Below are positions 47,150 to 56,694 of a stretch of DNA of 64,000 bases, piece by piece; positions within the stretch are counted from its first letter, which is position 1; each line of letters begins with the position of its first letter. The notes beneath the pieces were generated by a model. It was not told the origin of the DNA. It was given only the letters and a program-made list of their open reading frames with translations, and searched no databases. The DNA comes from Veillonella intestinalis (GTDB lineage Bacteria > Bacillota > Negativicutes > Veillonellales > Veillonellaceae), in contig NZ_CALPDB010000006.1 of assembly GCF_943193155.1 (NCBI RefSeq), positions 1 through 64,000 of the forward strand. The letters are read 5' to 3'. Made by a program: the position numbers and the translations under genes.

Positions 47150-47863
47150 TTACTGTTGTGGCGTAATGACTAAGGTACTACGGCCACCTACAGTTTGTAC
47201 TGAATTATCTTTCATTTCCAATTTTAACTCTGGTGCATTAAGCACATTGCCATTTTGTACGGCATGTGCATTGCCCGTAAGATAGGCCACCCCATCTTCT
47301 TGACCCGGTGTTTGAGTATATACCGCATTATCAGCGCTAGCATCTAAATTATGTTTAGCACTGTGCAACGTAACATTACCTTGGGCGGTAGCACGGATTT
47401 GACCTAACCAACCTTCAATATAGTCCCCTGTTAAAACAGCATCATCCATAACTAATTTACCATTGCCACGGGAAGTACCATATTCGGTTTTCGTATTATA
47501 CGTAACTACTTCACCAAAGACTTGTTTGTTATCTTTTTGTAAACGCACATTCCCTTTAGCCTCTAATTGTTCATTATTAGTGCTATGTAATTCCTGCGCT
47601 GACATAGACGTATTAGTGCCAATCATACTAATACCACCAGTTAAACGAGCTTCCTGTGTCTTCGTATTATACCAACCTGCTTTGCCGGTCATAGTTTTAT
47701 CTTCATTAATAATAACTACATTCCCTTTAGCTTGTGCTAAGCCACTATTACCATCGTATTGTAACACATCAGCGGTAATTGTCATATTGGACGTAGCAGC
47801 CCATACTGGTACAGCTATTCCGGCTACTAACGCTGTAATAGCCATTACTTTTGACAATTTCAT
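47150..47863 (-). CDS. lptA: LPS periplasmic bridge protein LptA
   Basis: 237 residues. A signal peptide (about 1-22, ending 'VPVWAATS') and an OstA-like beta-jellyroll with repeated strand patterns ('ITADVLQYDGNSGLAQAKGNVVI', 'LTGDYIEGWLGQIRATAQGNVTL'). Polymerises into the periplasmic bridge carrying LPS to LptD. Longer than E. coli LptA (about 185), perhaps an extra jellyroll turn. Located between lptC and lptB. Confidence 0.92.
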   Translation of the reverse strand: MKLSKVMAITALVAGIAVPVWAATSNMTITADVLQYDGNSGLAQAKGNVVIINEDKTMTGKAGWYNTKTQEARLTGGISMIGTNTSMSAQELHSTNNEQLEAKGNVRLQKDNKQVFGEVVTYNTKTEYGTSRGNGKLVMDDAVLTGDYIEGWLGQIRATAQGNVTLHSAKHNLDASADNAVYTQTPGQEDGVAYLTGNAHAVQNGNVLNAPELKLEMKDNSVQTVGGRSTLVITPQQ

Positions 47864-47879
47864 TTTATGAGTCCTCCCA

Positions 47880-48419
47880 TCACTTTCTAATCAATTTAGC
47901 ATTACCTTTAGCAGTCACTTGATTAAGTACTGTATCAGCTTCTAATTTATCACCAGTTACAGTCGCTTCTCCATTATTAAAGGTAAATGGCGTATCTGAA
48001 GTTAACTTTTTAGTCTTATTATCAAAAGCAATTGCTTCTGTTGTCAATTCAACGTCTGCACCATTAGTGCCTTTTACGCCACCAGCTAATTGAAACTTGC
48101 TATGGTCACCAGTCATATAACCACGTGGTGCTGTAACCACTAATGTCTTATCACCATCATAAAAGGTACCCTTCATATTGGTTAAATATACTTCCTTGGT
48201 TTTTGGATTTACCTTGATTTGTTCCGCTGTCACAGACCAAGCTAATTTACCTGCTTGTTCTTCCGTAATGGTAGACCCTTCAAAGGTAACTAAATTACCT
48301 TTTGGCTGTGTAGGATCCGCCTCGGTTTCACCTCTACTAATTAAGAAAATCCAAGTAAAAATACCGATGAGCAACGCCACAATGGCTATACCTAAGATTG
48401 TTTTCTTATTCTTTAGCAT
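47880..48419 (-). CDS. lptC: LPS export protein LptC
   Basis: 179 residues: one N-terminal transmembrane helix ('KTILGIAIVALLIGIFTWIFLIS') and a periplasmic jellyroll ('VYLTNMKGTFYDGDKTLVVTAPRGYMTGDHSKFQLAGGV'). Receives LPS from LptB-F/G and passes it to LptA. It overlaps the end of the upstream acyltransferase gene by 14 bases. Confidence 0.9.
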   Translation of the reverse strand: MLKNKKTILGIAIVALLIGIFTWIFLISRGETEADPTQPKGNLVTFEGSTITEEQAGKLAWSVTAEQIKVNPKTKEVYLTNMKGTFYDGDKTLVVTAPRGYMTGDHSKFQLAGGVKGTNGADVELTTEAIAFDNKTKKLTSDTPFTFNNGEATVTGDKLEADTVLNQVTAKGNAKLIRK

Positions 48420-49341
48420 GTACTGCGTCCCTCACCTTCAATTTTTCCTCAATGTCTACAATTTCATGCAATTTAGTATTCCAACGATGTTGGAACCAAA
48501 GCCATTCTGTAGGATGCTGTCTAATAAAATCTTCCGTCACACGCACAGTAGCTTCTGTTAGACGATATAAGTCTTCAGCTTCATTGCCCGTATCTTCATA
48601 GTACAAAGGTGGGAAAATTTCTACTACATGACCAATACCACTCGCCTTACGATGCGTAAATACAGGCACAACCGGTGCCTTAAACTTCTGTGCAAAAGTA
48701 GCTGGCCCCGTAACAGCCGATGACTCTTGGCCTAAAAACTCCACTGGTAGCCCTTGAATATACCCATCTTGGTCAGCTAAGAAACCTAGTAACTTTTTCT
48801 GCTTCATAGCTTTTACGGCACGAATCATTTCAGAGCCACCACGAGCAAATACTTCTAAGCCTACCATTTCTCGATATTCATTAAGTAAACGAGTTACTTG
48901 TGCATTTGGTTGTTTTTTTACAATAGTAGTGGATGGATAGCCACAGGCAGCAAGGGCTGCCCCCATCCATTCCCAATTGCCCACATGAGCTGTCAAAATA
49001 ACAACCCCATGCTGTTCGGCTAACGCTTTATCTAAATATTCCAAACCATGCATTTCAACATGCTCAGCAATAAACTCTTTCGTTAAATTAGGCATGTATA
49101 AGATTTCAAGCGCAGAACGGCCTAAATTCTTAAACAATTCGTCTAAGACTTTAGCAGCCTCTTCTTCTGACACATTGAGACCTTTCATAACATTGTAAAT
49201 TCCCCGCTTTTTCTGCTTTTTAGCAGCTAGCGAATATAAAGGCCCTAACGTCTCCCCTATACGAAGTATCGTGCGATACGACAGCTTACAAGTTAAAGCG
49301 CTTATGCCTTTTAATAACTTATATTGCCACTCATTTGACAT
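48406..49341 (-). CDS. LpxL-like lipid A acyltransferase (copy 1)
   Basis: 311 residues of the LpxL/HtrB lysophospholipid acyltransferase family. The catalytic HX4E motif is 'TAHVGNWEWMGAALAACGYP' (about 117-136); 'KQKKLLGFLADQDG' and 'TEWLWFQHRW' are also typical. Adds a secondary acyl chain to lipid A or its Kdo form at the inner membrane. A second copy lies at 61227. Overlaps lptC. Confidence 0.92.
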   Translation of the reverse strand: MSNEWQYKLLKGISALTCKLSYRTILRIGETLGPLYSLAAKKQKKRGIYNVMKGLNVSEEEAAKVLDELFKNLGRSALEILYMPNLTKEFIAEHVEMHGLEYLDKALAEQHGVVILTAHVGNWEWMGAALAACGYPSTTIVKKQPNAQVTRLLNEYREMVGLEVFARGGSEMIRAVKAMKQKKLLGFLADQDGYIQGLPVEFLGQESSAVTGPATFAQKFKAPVVPVFTHRKASGIGHVVEIFPPLYYEDTGNEAEDLYRLTEATVRVTEDFIRQHPTEWLWFQHRWNTKLHEIVDIEEKLKVRDAVHAKE

Positions 49342-49361
49342 ACCGTACGTACCTCCTTTCG

Positions 49362-49883
49362 CTACTGACCTTGACTATATATTTCATTACGATAATCATC
49401 AACTAATTGATCCCAACGACCTGCTTTTTTAAAAATATACTCGATAGCTTCACGAACAGCCCCATGGCCGCCGCCTTTATTAGCAATAAACTTTGCCACT
49501 GACTTTACTTCTGCCACACCATTGGCCGGCGCCATAGGCAAACCCACTACAGACAAAGCGCCTAAGTCATTGAGGTCATCCCCCATATAGGCCATTTCTT
49601 CTGTACTAATCGCTAATTCATGAGCTAATTCTTTAATGGCTTCTGTCTTATTATGACAGCCCATGCGGACAAAATCAAATTTTAATTCCTTAGTGCGACG
49701 GTCTACCATTTCAGAATGGCGGCCAGTAATAACAGCTAACTTTAACCCACCTCGACGAGCTAGGGCTAACCCTAAACCATCTTGAGAATTAAAACATTTA
49801 AGCTCATCACCATTGGCCGTATAAATAATGCCACCTTCGGTCATAACACCATCTACATCTAGGATTAAACATTTTATGTTCAT
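49362..49883 (-). CDS. kdsC: 3-deoxy-manno-octulosonate-8-phosphatase KdsC
   Basis: 173 residues, HAD phosphatase without a cap domain. 'LILDVDGVMTEGGIIY' (nucleophile Asp), 'AVITGRHSEMVDRR' and 'MAYMGDDLNDLGAL' are the three HAD motifs as in KdsC. Removes phosphate from Kdo-8-phosphate. Shares a base with the kdsD stop, so translation is coupled. Confidence 0.94.
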   Translation of the reverse strand: MNIKCLILDVDGVMTEGGIIYTANGDELKCFNSQDGLGLALARRGGLKLAVITGRHSEMVDRRTKELKFDFVRMGCHNKTEAIKELAHELAISTEEMAYMGDDLNDLGALSVVGLPMAPANGVAEVKSVAKFIANKGGGHGAVREAIEYIFKKAGRWDQLVDDYRNEIYSQGQ

Positions 49884-50854
49884 TATACAATACCTCGACG
49901 CAATAAGTCAGTAATATGGACAATCCCTAAACAATATTTCTTTTCGTCCACTACTGGCAACACCGTAATTGGACGAGGTTGATTCTTTTCCATTAAATGT
50001 AAGGCTTCAGCCGCTAATTTATCTTTAGTAATCGTTCTTGGCATAGCCGTCATCATATCTTCTACAGGCCATTCTAAAAAGTTACTGCCCGCATCTAAAC
50101 CACGACGAATATCACCATCAGTAACTAATCCCAATAAGCGACCATCCTCATCAACAACATTCGTAGCGCCTAAACCTTTTTCAGTCATAACAAATAGAGC
50201 ATCACGAACAGTAGCGCCCTTGTATACTACTGGATTATCTTCACCACTATGCATAATGTTTTCTACTGTAAGTAATAATTTACGCCCCAAAGACCCACCG
50301 GGATGGAAAATAGCAAAGTTTTCAGGAGTAAATTTATGTCGTTCTAATAAACAAACAGCTAAGGCATCACCAAGTGCTAAGGCTACTGTTGTACTCGTAG
50401 TTGGCGCCAAGCCTAATGGACAAGCTTCACGCTCCACTTCTACTAATAAAACAACATCTGAATTTTTAGCCAAGGTAGAATTGTGTTTACCTACCACGCT
50501 GATAAGGCGCGCCCCAATGCGCCGCAAGGACGGCAATAAACTAATGACTTCACTGGTTTCACCACTATTAGAAAAAGCCAACACAATATCTTCCGATGTG
50601 ACCATACCTAAATCACCATGCACACCTTCACCGGGATGCAAAAATAAAGCTGGAGTACCTGTTGACGCGAGCGTTGCCGCTACTTTACGAGCAATATGAC
50701 CTGATTTTCCCATACCCGTGCATACAACACGACCTTTGGCATTTAAAATCATAGTAACGGCTTCTGTAAAATTACTGTCTAAGGTAGTAATTAGTTTTTC
50801 AATAGCCTGCGCTTCTTCATGAAGCACCTGTGCTGCTTGTTCTAAAACATTCAT
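49883..50854 (-). CDS. kdsD: Arabinose-5-phosphate isomerase KdsD
   Basis: About 323 residues: an N-terminal SIS domain ('VVCTGMGKSGHIARKVAATLASTGTPALFLHPGEGVHGDLGM') and two C-terminal CBS repeats (about 205-320). Converts ribulose-5-phosphate to arabinose-5-phosphate, the Kdo precursor. The frame opens with TTG at 50881, next to the kdsA stop; I prefer the ATG at 50854 (MNVLEQ), with AGAGGGG upstream. Confidence 0.94.
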   Translation of the reverse strand: MNVLEQAAQVLHEEAQAIEKLITTLDSNFTEAVTMILNAKGRVVCTGMGKSGHIARKVAATLASTGTPALFLHPGEGVHGDLGMVTSEDIVLAFSNSGETSEVISLLPSLRRIGARLISVVGKHNSTLAKNSDVVLLVEVEREACPLGLAPTTSTTVALALGDALAVCLLERHKFTPENFAIFHPGGSLGRKLLLTVENIMHSGEDNPVVYKGATVRDALFVMTEKGLGATNVVDEDGRLLGLVTDGDIRRGLDAGSNFLEWPVEDMMTAMPRTITKDKLAAEALHLMEKNQPRPITVLPVVDEKKYCLGIVHITDLLRRGIV

Positions 50855-50881
50855 GGATGATCCATCCCCTCTATTCGTCAA

Positions 50882-51700
50882 TTAACCTTTTACAATCTTA
50901 TCAATAGCAACCAAATCACGCAACATAGCTTCTAAATCATCTAAACGAACCATGTTAGGCCCATCTGATAAGGCTTCTTCTGGATTATCATGAACTTCCA
51001 TGAATAAACCATCCACGCCAGCAGCCACAGCAGCACGAGCCAAATTAGGCACAAATTCACGTTGTCCTGAGGAACTTGTACCAGCGCCACCTGGTAATTG
51101 TACACTATGAGTCGCATCAAATACGACAGGATAATCAAAGCTACGCATAATAGGGAAGGAACGCATATCAACGACTAAGTTATTATATCCAAAAGTAGCG
51201 CCCCGTTCTGTAAGCATTAGATTTTGATTGCCTGCTTCTTCTACTTTCTTAACTACATTACTCATATCTTTAGGTGCTAAAAATTGACCTTTTTTTACAT
51301 TAATGCATTTACCAGTCTTAGCTGCCCCATAGACTAAATCAGTTTGGCGGCATAAGAATGCAGGAATCTGTAAAATATCCAATACTTCAGCAGCTGGTTC
51401 AATCTGCTCTACGGAATGAATATCACTAACAATAGGTACTTGTAATTCCTTTTTAATATGGCTCAAAATGCTAAGCCCTTCTTTAAGTCCTGGACCACGA
51501 AAAGAGCCAAAGCTAGAGCGATTAGCTTTATCAAAAGAAGCTTTAAAAATATATGGAATACCAACGCGTTCACAAATTTCTTTTGCTCGACGACCAATAG
51601 CTAATGTACGCTCAGAATCTTCAATTACACAAGGCCCAGCTAGTAAGAATAAACCGTTACCGCCACCTAATGTTAAATTACCTACTTTTACTTCTTTCAT
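50882..51700 (-). CDS. kdsA: 3-deoxy-8-phosphooctulonate synthase KdsA
   Basis: 272 residues. Condenses arabinose-5-phosphate with phosphoenolpyruvate to Kdo-8-phosphate. '[13 protein letters not shown]', '[12 protein letters not shown]', 'IVSDIHS', '[19 protein letters not shown]' and '[12 protein letters not shown]' are family motifs. '[11 protein letters not shown]' has a Cys at the position that binds metal in metal-dependent KdsA forms. Follows kdsB after 40 bases. Confidence 0.96.
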   Translation of the reverse strand: MKEVKVGNLTLGGGNGLFLLAGPCVIEDSERTLAIGRRAKEICERVGIPYIFKASFDKANRSSFGSFRGPGLKEGLSILSHIKKELQVPIVSDIHSVEQIEPAAEVLDILQIPAFLCRQTDLVYGAAKTGKCINVKKGQFLAPKDMSNVVKKVEEAGNQNLMLTERGATFGYNNLVVDMRSFPIMRSFDYPVVFDATHSVQLPGGAGTSSSGQREFVPNLARAAVAAGVDGLFMEVHDNPEEALSDGPNMVRLDDLEAMLRDLVAIDKIVKG

Positions 51701-51740
51701 GGGTATCTCCTTTATTAATTATCATGTATGGTTCAAATAA

Positions 51741-52475
51741 TTATCTGATTTCCTGACTTTTAAAAATCTCATTAACAGCCGCTAAATCTTCAGGTGTATC
51801 TACGCCGACAAAGCGCGCTTCTGTTTTAATAACACGTATAGCTACCCCATTTTCTAATGCTCGTAACTGCTCTAATGATTCCGTTAATTCTGCTGGTGTT
51901 GGTGCTAATTGAGCAAATTCTAATAAGAAATCACGCGTATACGCATAAATACCAATATGTTTCAACGGTGGACTGACAAAAGCATTACGTGGATATGGAA
52001 TTAGGGAACGTGAGAAATACATAGCTTCCCCTTTTAAATTACATATCACTTTAACAGCTGATGGTTCATCATATTCCGCTTCTTGTAAAGGCGCCCCTAC
52101 TGTGGCCATTTGCAACTGGCCATTTTCAGCAAACAAGGCACTTAACTCATCAATCAAAGAGGCTTCGATTAAAGGTTCATCACCTTGTACATTAATAATC
52201 ACATCAATATCAGGTCGCAATTGTGCTACTTCGGCTAAACGATCAGTCCCGGTCAAATGATCGGCTTTAGTCATAACAACAGTACCACCAAACTCCGTTA
52301 CTACCTCAGCAACCCGCTGGTCATCTGTCGCTACAATAACTGCATCAGGTACAGTTGCTTTAGAAACCTGTTCATATACACGCTGAATCATAGGTTTACC
52401 AGCAATATCAGCTAACGGTTTGCCAGGTAAACGAGTTGATGCATACCGCGCAGGGATGACGCAAGCGATTTTCAT
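51741..52475 (-). CDS. kdsB: CMP-Kdo synthetase KdsB
   Basis: 244 residues. 'VIPARYASTRLPGKPLADIAGKPMIQRVYEQ' at the N-terminus and 'NVQGDEPLIEASLIDEL' are diagnostic. Activates Kdo with CTP for WaaA. Its ATG overlaps the lpxK stop by four bases. Confidence 0.96.
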   Translation of the reverse strand: MKIACVIPARYASTRLPGKPLADIAGKPMIQRVYEQVSKATVPDAVIVATDDQRVAEVVTEFGGTVVMTKADHLTGTDRLAEVAQLRPDIDVIINVQGDEPLIEASLIDELSALFAENGQLQMATVGAPLQEAEYDEPSAVKVICNLKGEAMYFSRSLIPYPRNAFVSPPLKHIGIYAYTRDFLLEFAQLAPTPAELTESLEQLRALENGVAIRVIKTEARFVGVDTPEDLAAVNEIFKSQEIR

Positions 52476-53608
52476 AGTGTAACCTTCTTTCCAACCTTAC
52501 TAATATATGATTTAAATTCTTCTTCCCCTTCGACAAAAGTAATGCCAATAGGAATTACATATACAGGAATTTTTAAATCATGTACAGCTTGTAATTGACT
52601 TAATTTCACGGCGTCCTTTTCCGTTGTCACAATGGCATTAGCCCCTTTAGCAAAAGCTTCACTCCACATGCGCACAATATCGTCTGTCGTATACTCATGA
52701 TGATCGCCAAAATCTAAACTATGACACACCGCATAGCCTAAAGAGGTAACAGTATGGCGGAATGAATCAGGTTGACCAATCCCACTAACAGTCAAGAAGT
52801 TAAGTGGTTCAGTGCCAAAAGACGTCACTTGAGGTGCTTCATTTCGTGTCCAAGAAGCTAAGCTTTGAATGCCCAAAGGCTGATGAACCGTTGTCATAAT
52901 AGGTGCTTGTGGAGCCCATTTTAATAACTGCTGTTTAATACCAAATAATATATCCTTAGGAACTTGATCTGTCTTAGTTAAGACAATCACATCCGCCCGA
53001 CGCAAACCACTCAATGGCTCTCGTAATAGCCCGCGTGGCAATACATGACCATACCCAAATGGATTGGCTGCATCAATCAGAACAATGTCTAAATCACGGC
53101 TAAGCTGACGATGTTGAAAGCCATCATCAAGTACTAGTATATCACTACCTAAAGTGGCAGTCGCTAACTGTGCTGACTTAGCCCGTTTACGACCGATAAC
53201 TACGCTCGTATGACCTAAGCCTTTACCAAGAAGCCAAGCTTCATCACCACTAACAGCAGGCGTTACTTCTAAGCGACCACGACGTGACACTATGATAGTG
53301 TCTTCATTATCTTTAGCCCGATAACCACGGCTTAAAATTGCCGGTGCATAATTCGCTGTTTCCAAATATTGGCAAATATAGCGAACCATCGGTGTCTTGC
53401 CAGTACCACCAGCCGTTATATTTCCAACGCTAATCACTGGTACTGTAGCACGAACTACACCTTCTTGCTTATCAAACTTCTTGTTTCGCTGTTTTACACC
53501 TTGCTCATAAGCAGCACTTAATACGCCTAAACCAACGCGTGCTATACCAGCAAGCGGTCCTTTCGCTTTACCACTGACTATCTGTTTAAACAATCGTTCT
53601 CCATTCAT
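52472..53608 (-). CDS. lpxK: Tetraacyldisaccharide 4'-kinase LpxK
   Basis: About 378 residues. A P-loop kinase at the inner membrane: 'VISVGNITAGGTGKTPMVRYICQYL' (about 60-84), 'LILSRGY'-like 'AILSRGYRAKDNED', 'DILVLDDGFQHRQLSRDLDIVLIDA'. Phosphorylates the lipid A disaccharide at position 4'. The frame is open ten codons upstream, but AAAGGAGGTAAAGCTC sets the ATG at 53608. Confidence 0.95.
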   Translation of the reverse strand: MNGERLFKQIVSGKAKGPLAGIARVGLGVLSAAYEQGVKQRNKKFDKQEGVVRATVPVISVGNITAGGTGKTPMVRYICQYLETANYAPAILSRGYRAKDNEDTIIVSRRGRLEVTPAVSGDEAWLLGKGLGHTSVVIGRKRAKSAQLATATLGSDILVLDDGFQHRQLSRDLDIVLIDAANPFGYGHVLPRGLLREPLSGLRRADVIVLTKTDQVPKDILFGIKQQLLKWAPQAPIMTTVHQPLGIQSLASWTRNEAPQVTSFGTEPLNFLTVSGIGQPDSFRHTVTSLGYAVCHSLDFGDHHEYTTDDIVRMWSEAFAKGANAIVTTEKDAVKLSQLQAVHDLKIPVYVIPIGITFVEGEEEFKSYISKVGKKVTL

Positions 53609-53656
53609 GAGCTTTACCTCCTTTACCATAGATAGCATTCATACCTTAACTGTCAT

Positions 53657-54961
53657 CTATGGAATAATCTGGTGTGATTCAAAGAGTTTACGCAACTCTT
53701 CTGTATTACGCTGTGTAGCGCCACGATTTTCATGGATAATATCTAAACAATTCTGCCCCATTGTATCCCGTAACTCTTTATCACGACATAAGAGCAACAT
53801 AGTATCTACTAACTCTCTAGTATCTTTTACCATTAAGCACGCATGACGCGAACTTAATAGTGCATAAATTTCTTTAAAATTAAACATGTGAGGACCTACT
53901 AATATGGGTTTACCATGGGCTGCTGGTTCCAATATATTATGACCACCAGTTTTAACTAGCGAACCGCCTACGAAGATAATATCACCTAAACTATACAGAC
54001 GGCCTAATTCACCGATAGTATCTAACACTACTACTGGAGTTTTTACATGCACAGGGCCTGTCATGGTACTGCGGCAAATAGCTCGTAAGCCATTTTTCTC
54101 AGCCAACGCTTTCACATCATTACCTCGCATAATTTCACGCGGGGCTATTAACAAACGAGCTTCTGGATAGGCTTTTAAAATTTCATTGAAAGCCGTCAAT
54201 ACCGCTTCTTCTTCGCCACGATGGGTACTACCAGCTACGATAATTGGATGATTACGCCCAAAGCCAAACTCATCTTGCAATTCTCGCTTTTCCGCTTCCG
54301 TAACTTGTGCATACGTTTGGTCATACTTAGTATTCCCTGTAATGGTAATTCGATCCTTATCAGCCCCTAAGACCTGAATATATTCAGCATCTAACTTAGA
54401 CTGCATGCAGAAATACTGAATGGAAGCTAACATCTCTTTTGTAAAAGAGCGAATCATCATATACCGTTTCATACTACGATCACTAATACGACCATTTACC
54501 ATCATTACTGGAATTTTTTCTTTCTCCGCAATACGCAAGAAATTCGGCCAAATTTCCGTTTCTACCAACAAAATAGTAATAGGCTTAATCATATCTAAAA
54601 TGCGCTGAGTTAGAAATGGTAAATCTAAGGGAAAGAAAATAATCCCTTCCGCTTCTGGAATAATACGATGTGCCATAGCATGTCCAGTTGCTGTAACTAC
54701 AGATACTACCACTACCGCTTCAGGAAATTTTTTCTTAATATCCTTTACAATCGGACTCGTGGCTACAATTTCACCAACGGAGGCAGCATGGACCCAAATC
54801 GCACGACGACCTTCAATTTTGCGCATCAAAGAATCTGGCATAAAACCTGCACTTTGCCGAATACGCTCATAGAACCCTTCTTCAAAGGCCAAGCGGTATA
54901 GGATGACTGGGATTAGCCCAATCCAATATATAATTAATAATATGTTGTATACCCAATACAT
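53657..54961 (-). CDS. waaA: Kdo transferase WaaA (KdtA)
   Basis: 434 residues. N-terminal membrane anchor ('YWVYNILLIIYWIGLIPVILYRL'), then GT30 domain: 'AIWVHAASVGEIVATSPIV', 'LLVETEIWPNFLR', 'GRISDRSMKRY', and the second lobe 'VAGSTHRGEEEAVLTAF' and 'GHNILEPAAHGKPILVGP'. Transfers Kdo from CMP-Kdo to lipid IVA. Number of Kdo added cannot be read. Two bases separate it from msbA. Confidence 0.95.
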   Translation of the reverse strand: MYWVYNILLIIYWIGLIPVILYRLAFEEGFYERIRQSAGFMPDSLMRKIEGRRAIWVHAASVGEIVATSPIVKDIKKKFPEAVVVVSVVTATGHAMAHRIIPEAEGIIFFPLDLPFLTQRILDMIKPITILLVETEIWPNFLRIAEKEKIPVMMVNGRISDRSMKRYMMIRSFTKEMLASIQYFCMQSKLDAEYIQVLGADKDRITITGNTKYDQTYAQVTEAEKRELQDEFGFGRNHPIIVAGSTHRGEEEAVLTAFNEILKAYPEARLLIAPREIMRGNDVKALAEKNGLRAICRSTMTGPVHVKTPVVVLDTIGELGRLYSLGDIIFVGGSLVKTGGHNILEPAAHGKPILVGPHMFNFKEIYALLSSRHACLMVKDTRELVDTMLLLCRDKELRDTMGQNCLDIIHENRGATQRNTEELRKLFESHQIIP

Positions 54962-54963
54962 CC

Positions 54964-56694
54964 TTATTGTCCTTTACTTGCAAATTGCACCGAATACAAA
55001 TGTTTATATAGCCCGTCTTGCGCTAATAATTCCTCATGCGTCCCCACTTCTTCAATTTGACCTTGTCGTAAGACTACAATTTGGCCGGCATTTTTAATAG
55101 TGCTCAAACGATGAGCAATAACGAAAGCAGTTCGTCCTTTCATAAGACGTTCTAATGCTTCTTGTACTAATTTTTCACTTTCCGTATCTAACGCTGACGT
55201 CGCTTCATCTAAAATGAGAATTTTCGGATCTTTTAGAATCGCCCTTGCAATTGCAATACGCTGACGTTGACCACCCGATAAAGAGCTTCCTCTTTCACCA
55301 ACAAAAGTATCAAACCCATCTGGCAATTTTTCAATGAACTCCAAAGCATTCGCAGCTTTAGCTGCTTCATATACTTCTGCTTCAGTACCATCTAAACGAC
55401 CATACAGAATATTGTCACGAATCGTTGCATTGAAGAGCATAGTTTCTTGTGGCACTAAACCAACTTGCTCACGTAAGGATGCAAAGGTAACATCACGCAC
55501 ATCTATACCATCAATCCGAATCGCGCCTGAAGAAACATCATAAAAACGAGGCAATAAATTAGCAATTGTCGTTTTACCCGCCCCAGAAGGGCCTACAATA
55601 GCGACAATACGGCCAGCTGGTACATCTAAATTCATATTTTGTAAGGCTAATTTCTCACCATCATAGGAAAATGATACCTGGTCGAATTCTACATGCCCTG
55701 CTACTTCAGGTAATACAGTTGCATTTGGCTTTTCTTTTACTTCAGGCTCTGTATCTAATATATCAAATACACGATCCCCAGCCGCCATAGCTTTTTGGAT
55801 ATTACCATATACTTGACTCAATCGTTTCACAGGATTAGATAAATTGATAGCATAAATTAAGAAGGCAATCAAAGAGCCTGCTGAAATAGCACCGGTTACA
55901 ACAGAATAGCCACCATACCAAAGAATGACAGTCACAGCAATGGCGGCTGAAAATTCTACCAAAGGACTAAGCAAACTGGATAATTTAGTAGCACGCATAG
56001 CGGCTAAAAAGTTCCGTTGATTTTCCTTTTCAAAACGAGCCACTTCGTGATTTTCACGGGCAAAGGAACGTACTACGCGAATTCCTGAAATAACTTCTTG
56101 TAATAAAGACGTAATATCAGCAATACGGCCTTGTACATCATGCCCTGCAGAACGAAGTTTCTTCCCAAAAATATTAATTAAACCGAGTACTACCGGCACA
56201 ATAATCAAGGTTACTAAAGTCAATTTCCAGTCAATTAAAATCATGGATACTAAAGATCCGATTAATGTAACTCCTTCAGTAATAAAAGATACTAGATTAT
56301 CTACAATCGCAGTCTGTAAAGCGCCTACGTCATTTGTTAAATTACTCATCACTACGCCTGTTTTACGGCGATCAAAATACGCCTGATCCAAACGCTGTAA
56401 GTGCTTAAATAGAGCTTCACGAATATCTATAATGACCCGTTGTCCTATATATGACATAGTATAGGTTTGCCCATAAGTAACAAAGCCACGAATTAAAAAG
56501 ACCGCTAAAATCGCAATAACTACTAAATTTAGCATTTCTAAATCTTTGGCCTGCAATACTTCATCTACTACATTTTTTATTAACCAAGGTACGACTAAAT
56601 AGGCGGCAGCAGCTATTATCATGCAAATCAAGCCAAATATTAAACGGCCTATATAGGGTCTTACATAGACTAATAATCGTTTATAACTTCCCAT
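54964..56694 (-). CDS. msbA: Lipid A export ATP-binding/permease MsbA
   Basis: 576 residues, half-size ABC exporter: six membrane segments (about 15-310) then a nucleotide-binding domain with 'IVGPSGAGKTTIANLLPRFYD', 'GSSLSGGQRQRIAIARAIL' and 'ILILDEATSALDTESE'. By its place between lpxB and waaA it is the flippase moving lipid A-core across the inner membrane. It overlaps the lpxB end by 14 bases. Confidence 0.92.
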   Translation of the reverse strand: MGSYKRLLVYVRPYIGRLIFGLICMIIAAAAYLVVPWLIKNVVDEVLQAKDLEMLNLVVIAILAVFLIRGFVTYGQTYTMSYIGQRVIIDIREALFKHLQRLDQAYFDRRKTGVVMSNLTNDVGALQTAIVDNLVSFITEGVTLIGSLVSMILIDWKLTLVTLIIVPVVLGLINIFGKKLRSAGHDVQGRIADITSLLQEVISGIRVVRSFARENHEVARFEKENQRNFLAAMRATKLSSLLSPLVEFSAAIAVTVILWYGGYSVVTGAISAGSLIAFLIYAINLSNPVKRLSQVYGNIQKAMAAGDRVFDILDTEPEVKEKPNATVLPEVAGHVEFDQVSFSYDGEKLALQNMNLDVPAGRIVAIVGPSGAGKTTIANLLPRFYDVSSGAIRIDGIDVRDVTFASLREQVGLVPQETMLFNATIRDNILYGRLDGTEAEVYEAAKAANALEFIEKLPDGFDTFVGERGSSLSGGQRQRIAIARAILKDPKILILDEATSALDTESEKLVQEALERLMKGRTAFVIAHRLSTIKNAGQIVVLRQGQIEEVGTHEELLAQDGLYKHLYSVQFASKGQ